Source: Xiphydria camelus (taxonomy: Eukaryota > Arthropoda > Insecta > Hymenoptera > Xiphydriidae). From it: 64,000 nucleotides of DNA. Shown piece by piece: positions 12,801 to 24,900 of the stretch. The notes below the pieces were generated by a model. That model ran no database searches and was not told the origin of the DNA. It saw only the letters and a list, made by a program, of their open reading frames with translations. The position numbers were made by a program, and so were the translations under genes. The DNA is taken from contig OY783195.1 in NCBI GenBank assembly GCA_963678675.1, forward strand, positions 5,528,001 to 5,592,000, given 5' to 3'. The first letter of the stretch is position 1. Every line of letters starts with the position of its first letter.

Positions 12801-15800
12801 AATTGACCGTAAGTCGAACGTTTTCGGTAGGCGTCGATTCGGGAAGATCGTTCGAATCGAACGGTACGTCGTGCCTCGCGCGGAAGGTTGCGCAAGGTTC
12901 GTCGAACCAGCGTGCAAGTACGGCGCGCACAGCTGCACGCGAGCTCGCTACGGCGACACTCGATCGACGTCGTCTTGAAACCGGTCGAAAGTACACCGAT
13001 CGTTTCCCGGATCGGTCAACGCACGTAGGCGTAGGCGGCGAGCGATGTTGAGCATTTGAGAAAAGAAGAAACCGCCTCGATCGCTTTTTTACTCACCGAC
13101 ATCGAGGCAGGAATTGAGGACTCTACTGGCGTCGGCCTGAACGTTTTCGGGTAAAAAGCTCACGAGTAAATCGGCTTCGAAGCTGCCGTCTTCCTCGACC
13201 TGTCGTCAAACGATAAAGAGAAATTGCAGCGAGGATTCTTTCGATACGCGATATCTATGCACGTCGTATTGTAGTGATTTTTTCAAATTTCCCCGTTTCT
13301 CTAATTACCAGACTGAAAGATTCCAGCAGGCAGAACATGTAACACTTCAGGTTGCGCTCGTATTCCATGGTGCCATCGTTTACCTTGTCGATAGTGGCTG
13401 TAACGCGTCGTTCATTAACAAAATCGATCAGAGAAAGCGAGGGCTGGCGAGTGGCGAGTACGGCCGACGATTCGCTCGATTATACTGTAGGGGAGAGTGG
13501 TGTCGGTTGTAACAAAAAAAAAGTTATTTGCGAATCACTGGTTTATTATAAATCGCAGGGAATCTTAATTTTATACGAAGAGGGATAGGTCTTTTGGCTT
13601 TGATTATATCGTAATAAGCATCAGAAAGGACAACAAATTATAAAAGATACGTTCCATTAAAGGTATCGCTGCAACTTGTTACAATTAACACCGCGGTGGT
13701 GTATAATAATACTGCGAGTATGATAATATGGAAATCAACGCTAAGCGCGGAGTAATGTTATGCAACATGAAAACAAAGAGAAAAATAATGACCGTGAGAT
13801 CTCAAACATCAGGATAAAAGTAATTATTGTCAATTCAATATTCAGTCAGATATTCAAAGCCTCGGATTCACTTTTTTGTAAATTTGTCTCTTCTGAAAAT
13901 GAAAATCTACGTATACAATACCGAATGGTAGCAAAAACCATAATAATAGCATCTTCAACACTTATACAGTTGACGCTACCGCCACTTGTTTCAATCACAT
14001 ATCCATTAAATTCACGTATAAACAATAAATAAGATTGATACACAGAGAAAAAGAATTAGTTGGATCCAATGAAAATTACTTGCGGGGCCGTAAGTAATTA
14101 TTTACTTATATCGTGAAATTGTTTCACACATCAATTAGATATCTCTGTTTTACAATCATATGGAATAGTATGTGATTGCAAAGAAGAAATATTCAATCAA
14201 TATGAAAAAATATTAAATTAGTGTAAATACATAATTACTTACGACCTCGAAAGTGATTTTTAGTAGATCCAATTAATTCTTTTTCTCTGTGTACATACCT
14301 CATTCCGAAGTTTGTGTATTCATATGAAACAATGCGATTTTATGAAAAACTTTTGTGGGATTAGTCGAAACAAAATAAAGGCGGACAACAAAATCAACGA
14401 TTTGGCAATGATTTCAAAGAAACAAACATTGACGAGCTTAAATACTGGCGACTTTGCCCTCTGGCTTTTTTGCCAGTGACTTATGTCTGGACAAAATATA
14501 GACAGATGCATATATTTTAGTTTTCCGTCAATAAATGATGTCGCTGCAGTCGATGTTACAATTGACCCCGCGTTACAACCGACACCACTCTCCCCTACAG
14601 ATTCGAAATTATTCAGTCACTCGCGAGGTATTCGCGTTACATTTCAAAAGCTCACCCTGCTCCACACCGTTCAGCTCCATGCACCGCTTCTTATCGTCCG
14701 CCACCAAGTCCAACATTTCGGGCGGGATCCAATCGGGAACCTGCGAGCGAGAAATATCATCGCGGCGAATAGTTTCTCGGAAAGACTACACGTCGCGCGC
14801 ACTCGCGTACTCACCGTGGCTCGCGCGAGAATCGCCCCTAGGAGCAATATCGAGGCGATCACGAGAACTCTGGAATTCACCATTTTTTCCTCCTCCCGCG
14901 AAATTCGTTCAACTTGAAAAAAGGAAGTGGCGCGAAGAGACGCGTCCGCAGGATTATAAGGAATCGAGGCGCGGATGTGGGCGTGACGCATCCCGACGGC
15001 ACGGGACGACTAATGTCAGCTTTTTTCCACTCGCAACGAAAAGTACCGGCGTTCGATAATTCGCGACGTTGAGATAATCGCTAATTTCTAATTCGGTTTC
15101 GTAAGAAGATCCTTCCGACTCGTCGCGTCTCACGTGCGACTCGCGCGGCCGCCGGAAGTCCTCCATCGTTATCGCACCTTCTTTGGGTTCGAACGAGAAT
15201 TTAGCCGTCGCTGGATCGTACGAGCTGTGGTTACACGCGCAAATCTCATTGCTTCTCCGTCGCAATTGTGTATGTACCGGCGCGTGTAACTCAGGGCTGG
15301 GAGTTGGTCACTTTTTTGTTTACACTTTTTTCATCAAAAGACACTTTTACACCCTAATTCCGATATTTTGACTTTTCATTTGTGATCTTAAAAGTTAGGT
15401 ACATAATGGCAAAAGTTCTACATAGATGTCGAAAAAGTCGTTTTTTATTTCGCCAAGCTGCATGCATGAACATTTTTTCAATTTCGCGTGTGCATGAAAT
15501 TGCAAAAACTACAGTAATTTGGATTTACTTACACCGAGTTTGTAATTCTACAAGATTCTTATGAAATTTACTTCACTCTGTGTTAAGTCAATTTAATCAA
15601 AATTGCAGTAAATTTTATACAATGCATAGTAAAATTGCGAACTCAACACTTTTACTACACAAGTAAATTTAATACCTACACGCGCGGTTAAGTGTTCTTC
15701 GAACAAATGTTTGTAAGATGCATAATTGTCTTGTAAAATTGCTAATAATTCATAGTAATTTGAGTTTGCCACGTTAGAATTTGTAAATTTACAGTACTTC

Positions 15801-18800
15801 AGTGTAGCAAATTTACTACAATTTTGTACGGTCTAGGTACGGGGCGTTCCGAACGCCGAGTCGAAAATACGAATACCGGAAGAACGCGATCGCGCAGTTG
15901 CGCGGGTTAAAAGGTTGTGCAATTTCTCGTTATCGTATATCGGCCGCTGTAAATAATCGGCTCGCGGTGCGCGAAAGAGGAGGGGGCAGGGGCCGCGCGG
16001 CAAATGTACTTAGACATGTGCACGTTGCGTTCCACTCTCTCGATCCCTCTCGCGTTATCGCGCCACATCCAGTTTTCTCGTAACGCGCCGTGACGCGTGT
16101 CCGATACTCGCCAATCCGATCGGCTACGCAAACGCGAGTCAATCGTACGGCACGATCGCGTATGGCGCGGTGGAGTCGTGGGCGTCGTCTCGGCGCGCGT
16201 TGAAAATCATCGGCTCGAATGCAGCGGCTCCGCGCGCGTAGGTCTACCACACGGGTTCCGGCGGCAGACGCGCAGCTGCCGATCGAATGATGTATGCAGT
16301 GGTGGTACAATGGCCGAGGAAACGATGCCGAGTTTGGGCTTGGTTTGAATCGCGTACCAAATATACGCGTACGCGTATACAGGTGTCCGTGTATTCGTTT
16401 GGTTGCGCGGACAGATAACGCACGGTGACTCACACTGCGCGCGAATAACGAAGAGTGCAGCGGAGGGCTAATATCCGCAGCGTCCGCGCGAGCCCGTGGG
16501 AAGAGATATCGGGGAGATGAACGGAACGACGTATCTCGCGGATCTCTCCGGCGAGAGTCGTACGGAAGAACAACGGGGCTATGGCAATTCGAACGTTTTT
16601 TTTTCTCGTTTCGTCGTTACTGCGGTCGTGAGACTAAATTAATACGAGAAATATACAGACGCGCGAGAGAGAGAAAGAAGGGGAATAGTGCAATACGCGG
16701 GAAGCACGCGGGATGAAAGAGTCCCGAGGGAGAGGAATGAGGAACGCGTTCCACCTTTTGACCAAATTAATAATCCGTTCTGATCGCGTCCTTTTCATTC
16801 GTTGCCGATTTGCGAGCTTTCACGGTGCGTAGAGAAATTCTGTAAAAAAATTCTGCGGTGTGGACCTCTATAGACCACTTTTGGTGTTAAATAACAATGA
16901 CATGAGACTGACAATGAGTGACACCAGATGTGATATATTTATATAGATCCATGCCGGTGAAGTGGTGTTAAAAATTAACTCCGCCTTTTTACCTACTGTG
17001 TACACGTACAGGTAGCATAGGGTGGGGATATTCGTACCACTTTTTCTTTGTTTGCTTAATAAACAAAACTTATTAATGCTACAATATTAAACCAAATACT
17101 CCCGAAACTATTTTTTTTTTTTTTTAAAAAGTATACTTTTATATCTCGATACGAGTAGATTAATTGTTTGACAAATGGACATTTCTTATACGTCCTTTTA
17201 AAAGGACGGTGGCACTATTTGGGTTAATAAGTATGTCAAAAGGATCGTTGTATATTTGGCTTTATAATATTGAATAATAATTTTGAATTTATAAATCCAT
17301 AATTATGGAAATCTATCTCAAACCGACACAAGCCGAGTTGCTCAACGTACCCCACTAGCGGGGTAAGTTGGGCAAGTTGATCACAGAGTTGGAAATCAGC
17401 CAAGGAAGTTAAAAGAAAGAAGGAATTTATTGGTGATTCATTAATTTTATCACATTTGATAATTAACATGTATTAGTGTCTATGACAACATAATCTTTAT
17501 AGAATAATTAATATAAAATCAGAAAATTCTCAGAGAAAAATTAAAAAGTGAAACAAAACTAATATTTTTAGAAGAAGTTATGAAAATCAATATTATTAGT
17601 ACGGCAAAAATGTAGGAACTTTTAACTCTCGGTGAAATAATCACTCGAACAACCAATATTGTAATATTAATAAGTTAACGTGATCCAACCAGCCCCATAT
17701 ACGGTATTTTGTAATTACACTTACATAACACCTTTAATATTATATAAGAACAAGCTAAATTTACGCTTTGAGCCTAAAAAATGGAAGAGCCAAGAAAACT
17801 AAAAACACTTATCCAATGGTAGTAACGGTTCTATTGTAATTTCACATCAGGACCAAAAACTAAACGAAGTTTTATTGTTAATCAGACGTGGTCGAATTCG
17901 CAAAAGCCACCGTCCGTCTGACTGGCAATATATATCGCAATAGAACAGATATGGATATTACAATTTCTATTATCTGTGCCTAATCGCATTCCGATATCTG
18001 TTTTAGTTGCAAAATCACATGCGTTGATCAACTTGCCCCTGTTCCCAACTATTCCCACCCTACCCTACAACGGTTCTATCAAGTGACATCAGACCACGTT
18101 TTCGCAAAAATCCAAATCTCTGGGATCGATCGCTCCACCGCCCACTATCTCGCGTATCTCTTAGCGTCGATTGACACGGTTGCCGGGTCGATATTGACCC
18201 CGCGTAGCCGGAAGATCGCTTTCGAGTACACGAAACAACGGAACAGCGCGTCCGCGAAGAGAGAGAGCGCCACCTCGCCCAGCGATCGATGCCGCTCCTA
18301 CGGCGCGAAAGGGTCGTACGTCGTCGGGCTGGTCGAATCGGCCGGCGCTAACGGTTATTTCTCCGGGGACGCTTTTTCGTCTGAAATTTTCGCCAGCCAC
18401 GCCGGTGTGTCAACGAACGGCCGGCCGAGTCGCGACGTCCACCGCAGGTTCGCTCGCGTAACTCCCGGAGAGCGAAGCGAGGCGGCGCGCGTCGGTAGCG
18501 CGCTTCCGTTGAAAAGGGAACGCATCGAGTACGCGCGTAACGACCGCTGCACACGTGACGACGCGACTCGTGCATCCGCACACCTCCACACGCAGAGGAG
18601 TATTGATCGCGTACACTCGCACAGGTATCTCTTCAGCACGCGGCTCGTCGATACATCCGTGTACGAGGGCGCACAGCTGGAGCGGCTCCATCCCCGCGCG
18701 CGTCCCGCTTTCTCCAAGACCGTATAGTAGGCAATTTCGGCGATTGGCCGGGGAAGCGTTTCTCGGGGCGTTTTAGCGCTCCCGACTGCTCGCGGGATAC

Positions 18801-21800
18801 GTTTCCGATACCTACACCCTCAGCGGCGAGGAAGAAGGGGATGAGAGCTACTCGAATCTACCCCCGACGATGTTGATCTCGTTCCGTACGACACCCTCGT
18901 GTACCGTTTACTCCGCGGTCGAAATTTTAAGTTCGATGCACCTATTCGTCGCCGTGAGAGGAGGATCGCGGTTCCTGACCTCCTCAATTTGTCTTCCGCC
19001 CCCTCCTCCTCGCCGTTCATCTCCAATTGGAGGTCCTCGACCTCATTTCGCAGTTCGTATATCCGAGACACACCCGAGCGAAATCCTCGTCCGCTCCTTT
19101 TCAGATCTTCTCGCGAGGGATGCTGGATCGATTCGGTCCATCGAAATCCATCGCGCGACGATGGCGCGTAACGAGGACGGGGGTGGTTTTCGAGCGGTCA
19201 CCGACGAACTCACCTTTCGACTTGATACGGCGCGGATGCAGCCAATCTCGCTAACAAGTGGAGGATTGATTCGACGCGAATACATCGACTCTCTCGCAAA
19301 TAAGAACATCGTATCTCAATTTTTGGCCAAAATGAGTTACATCACTTTTCAATATAAGAAATTCTCCTCTTTCAATTGAAACCATGATTTTTAAATTATT
19401 TTTGAAAATATGTGGATTTTTAAAAAAAGTAATTTAATCGTATCTAATTAATACTAGAACTGCCGCAACCGGTCAATTTGACCGGTGTCTTATTCGGAGT
19501 TCCATTCAACCTCAATTATTTCGTAACCCGTGAGGTTTTTGTCAAAATTGGTAAGATACTTTTTTGTAGAGCACATTTCGGTCTACAAAAAAGTTCTATA
19601 GCAGTATGGACGAAAAATCCACGGATAACGAGATAATCACCCGCCAAAACGACATAATATGGAAATTTGGCATAAATATTATCGACTTTAAACCTACTTT
19701 CTCTGAGAAACTGTCATTATTGAGATACGATGTTCTTATTTGCTAGCGTCGATATACATCCACGTACACGTATACGTTACGAGTGTCGACGTCTCGCGTG
19801 GCGTTTTGTCATCGAATAGAAGGGGATCGGTTTCCTCGTCGGGGCGAGCGGGTCACGCGACGAGGACTCGCCTCGCACCCTCTCCTCCTCGCCATTCATC
19901 GCGAGCAACTCGATCCTCCTTCGGACACGTAACGGACTCCGGTATTATCTCCGTCTTCCCGCGCAATTCTCGTCCCCTCGAAACGGCGACTCCATATAGA
20001 TTACCTACGCGGAATATATCGGACCCGCTTCGAGATTTTCGGTTACGCCGAAACCCACTCAGAAGCGAAGACCAGCCGCACCTGTTGCCGCGCACATCGG
20101 CGCGAAGGACCCGTGACCCCCGATATATCGACGCCGCCGACGTCGTCGAACTTTGAGATATACACCCGGGCATCTCCGCGTGTCACTTCAACGGCACTCG
20201 CGCGAGAGGTTCGCTCCTCCGAGATACGAGCGATGGCATAACGGGTCGAGTGAGTTACGCGGAAATTATTCCAATTATTCCAATTATTCTGGCGACCGGA
20301 GGTCCTTCTTTTTGTTTTTACGGAAATACATAGTAGGCGCGACGCGGGGACGGCGTGTGAAATTGTGAAACGAAAAGAACGGAAGAGCGCGCATCCACGA
20401 TCCGCGCTCGTTGCGGCGACTCCGTCTTCGATCCGTTGCAATTTGAATACAATCGATCGGCACACGCGCGAAATATTTTTGCGTCCCGTTTCGTGTACGT
20501 GCACACAGAGAGAAAAAAAAATTCGCGGTGACGGCAAATTTGTTACCAACTACTGCAAAACTGAATTACCTCGGAATAACGTGACAAAGTATTATATTTT
20601 TGCAAAGACTTGTATTGCTAATGCAGCAAAGTACATTTGCTGAATTATTTGTCACAGCAAAGAATTGTTTTGTTGTACTAACTGATACATTTTACTTCGT
20701 GTTGCAAACAATATTTGTTGCAAATGATGTTCATAGTAGTAGTGAAAAATTGTACCAGTGATGGGGCAAATCTGAATTACTTTGAAATTACGTAAAAAAG
20801 CTTTTTTACACAGACAGCGACATATGTATATTTGCTGCATTTGCACGAGATCTACCTTGACTGCAATTATCTTTACATATACCTTATTATTTGGATTTAT
20901 ACATATGTATTAGGGGATTGCATTGAAAGCCGCTGTGTTTTTCTTGTTTCTAAACGATCATGTCGTAATAAAATGTGTGAATACCTCAATCGCGAAGTAT
21001 TTGCCTTCGGAAGCTATAACTTTTTCCCACTTTTCTGGCAAAAGTTGAATTCCGCGACGAAAGAATTGTCTACTTTTTGAGCTGATCCACTTGGCAACCC
21101 AATTTTTTCCTTCTTGGTAATTATGGAAGTGTGAATCTTCCGAGTCGTGTTGCATCGATCTATTTAGATCACTCGGGGCCAGGTCTGAAGAATACACGCT
21201 GGGTGCGGGAGAACTTCCCATTCAAGCTCCATTATGTTTCTTTCACGGCTCTAGCAATGTGAGGCCGAGCATTATCGTGAAGAAGAATCACTTTTCGCAA
21301 TGCTGTACAATTACTGCTTTATTTTCGTTGAAACAGCTGCATTTTTTCTGTTACTTCTGCAAATTTATTTGCAGCAAGTATCTTTACTACGATAAATTTT
21401 GCTAAAGTTACAGCTATATTTGCCACAATTACAAAAATACCTGCTGTCGTAACACTTATTCTTTGCAATCACAACAAACATTTGTCAGCAAATCTTAAAT
21501 TTTCTGGGAGTGCAAGACTACTTTTTTTTTTCGTGTACGACGAGCGCGTCGTTTCCTCCTCTCTCGGAGTCATAGACGATCGAGAGCACAGTGCGGATTC
21601 GAATCCTCCTACGGTTTATTCTTCCGGAAGCTGTACGGAGTTTCGCACGAGCGTCGATGCGATTCACGGCGAGAGTCCTCGGAGCGACGGCTCGCGCGCG
21701 GTGGGATCTCATTCGTATTGCTCCAAGTGGTCGCGCTCGAATCGATTCGAGTCGATGAAGAGTCGAGGCAGGTACTTGCATCGCGGCTACGTGCCAGGGT

Positions 21801-21919
21801 TACAAGGGGGCACGTCGTTTCTTCATTTTTCTCCGCGTTACGTTCGGCTAGTCACGGCCACTGTCACGGTTTTCAGCGTCGGAAGTGTCGTGTACCTCGG
21901 TATATGGTTGCTGCGTTCT

Positions 21920-21963
<44 letters not shown>

Positions 21964-24900
21964 ACGCCGTCGGTTAAACGTACACCTAATTGCATCGCGA
22001 CATCGCCGCTCTCGTTAAGTAAATTACAGTTATAATTAAACCGCACGCGGGGCGTATACGCGTCGAACCGACATGCGCGCTTTTACGCTCGCGCGCAACG
22101 CGACTGCGCCTTGCCGCGTTTACTTTTTGTTGAGACAAAATCGGAGAGACGTATCGGGCGATGCGTCGACGATCGCTTCCGGTCGCGACGGTAGCGGCTC
22201 GCGTCGCGTTCCGCAAACTGGAAATTTCGAGGGAACATGTCGCGTTGTTTATGTCGCCGTCGCGGATAACTCGTTGAAATACACGCGTCGCATTCGGAAC
22301 GGGGGGGGGGGGGATGAGGCAGCGGCGTGCGACGCGCGATTGTGCGCCGCTCTTACCGCGCTTATACATAAATACAGCTGTGTGCCGCGAATCAAGTTTT
22401 CCTTGAACCTTGCGCCTCCGCGCGAGAATGTATTATAATTAATAATTCGCTGCCCGCTTAGCGTGCAGTTCGGACATGAGTATAGGTAGTTGTCCGTGCG
22501 CGCGTATCCGCATGCGTATACATATAGAAAAAGAACTCTCCCCCCCCCCCCCCCCCCGAAATCGAGGAGAGAAATATATCGTCGGCTAAATATCTAGGAT
22601 GCTCGGGAAAAAGAGTACAACTCAAAAAATGGTATTGCTCAGAAAACACCTTTACTTGTTTATATTGAAACACAAACTGTTGAAAAAATGTATAAAATGA
22701 AAATAACACTTCTCATAAGAACCGTTAAATGCATGTAGCACACAAATATCTCTAGGAAAGTAGAAGAAAATTGTAGAAGTATTTTGGTAGGCGATTTGGA
22801 CTTATACTCTTTTTCTCCCGGGCATCCTAGATATGTTAACCTGCTAACTCCATATCTTACGATTTTAAGATGTTTTGATACTCGGCAACTTCATGGCTAA
22901 ACTAGACTAAATAATTTACATACATTTTATTGAAAAAAAGGTTAGACAAATACTGACAACTATTTTGTTAAAATCCGTTGTCATATAAGAACTTTCGTAT
23001 TGATCAAGGCAGTTTTGTTCTCGCTCCTGAAAATCTGACTGCATGTGAGTTAGCAGGTCAACACATTTAGCCGACGATATATTTAATTTCACGAACGCGT
23101 AGCGCGCGATTCGCGCCACCTTTTCCTCCTTATATCGTTTCCTCCTCCGCGCGCGCCAATCACCCTCTCCAACGGAGGTGGCTGGTATCGACGTCGCACC
23201 CTCCGCAGGACAGTCGAAGACGATTAACGACGCGACGACGTCTGTTGCAGACGGCGCTCAACAATCTCGAGGATATGCAGCACGACCCGATGATGTATCG
23301 AGGCAGCGAGAGGAGCCGGAGCGGAGGACCCATCAGATCTCGCCCCGTGGAGAGAAGACACGACACATCGCCTTACAGCAGCGGGCTCTACCTCTCGCCA
23401 CCCCCGCCGGACACGTGGCGGAGGACCAATTCGGACTCCGCCCTGCACCAGAGCGCGAACGAGCCCTACCAGTCGGCGTCGGTCGGAACTCACCGACGAG
23501 GTAGCGATGCGTGTCGGTTTTCTCCCTTCTTTTTTATCATTCGTCTTCATTCGCGAGCGTCTCCGCTCACCCCCTCCCCACCCTTCTCCTTTGGCGGGAC
23601 AATTTCGAGAAAACAACCCGTAAGCGGCCCTCACACGATCAGTATTACTGGCAGTATTTCGAAATACTGACAATATTACTGACCGTGTGAGGGCAAATAC
23701 TGATGGAGTATCAGTACACTGATGATACTTTCGGGATCCTGAAAGTATTTGGGCGGAGCCAAAATACTGATGAAAATACTGATAGTCTGAGTGCAAGAGC
23801 ATCAGTAATTGAACAGTATTTCAAGCGCAGCCATGGAAGCAACGTGCCCGTGCCGTCATACAAAGGCTCACCCGGCTCCGATTTCGGGAATGAACAAGAA
23901 GAAACCAAAAAATCCGTACTAAAAAGGTTTATCGATGTATATAGGTCAATGCCCGAGTTGTGAACATCACAACGAAAGAATATTCAGATTGGGACAAAAA
24001 AAAAGAGGATATAGAACTTTACGTCAATTTTGTTTCTCTTTGCGATCCTTTAAACTTGTACAATATAATGTAATCGCAATGCAAGCCTTTTGTTTCTTGT
24101 CCATTCTTTAAAATTATAGTATAGAAAAACAACGACGTTCTCTACGAACTACAAATCTATACTGACATAAATACTGATCGTGTGCGGTGAATTATGAAAT
24201 ACTTATGAAATACCGTCAGTAATTAATACTGTCAGTAATACTGATCGTGTGCGAGGGCCGCTGTACGTTTGCTCGAGGGATGCCCGCGGGGGCTCTCCAG
24301 CGATCTCGATACTTTTAATGGAATTTCGAACCGAAGAAATCGCCCCGAACTACCCCCCCCCCCCCTTCCCCTCCCTTCGATTCCCAGCATCTCGTCATCT
24401 CGTTCTAGTCGTACGAGCGTCGTACGCGCGGGGTGCTGCGGCCGAGACCTCGAGAGTGCGCGCGAGCTTTGACCTCGTCCACCGATAACGCGATAACGAT
24501 CGGTCAAACCAAAACGCACCCATTCCCGAGGCCTTCGCCCCAATACAACGCGCGCGGTGCTCCGTGTGTTCGATCCGATTTTTCAAAGCGGATTCTCTCT
24601 CTCCGGACAATGCGCAGATCAACACATCACCGGCAACGCTGGGAACGAACTGAGGGAGTCGCGCCACGGCTACATGGATCGGCCGAGGTCCTCCTGCGAA
24701 ATGCCCCGGGTACCGGGCATCAAGTACGTATACGTTCCGGTGGAGAGAGAAAGAGAGGGAGAGCATAGAAGCGACCCCTCGGCTGCTCTCTCTCCCATTC
24801 CTTTGTACCCACGCGATCGAGAAAGACGAATTGGTTTAACGTTGCACAGTGAAAAAGTGGTGTCAATTTTTAACGCCATTTCACCGGTGCGGACTTAGGG

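Noticed and set aside
18820..19071. Minus-strand ORF with coiled-coil-like start (MSRIYELRNEVEDLQ)
   Set aside because: Acidic GAG-rich sequence easily gives such a peptide. No partner exon or homologue could be named.
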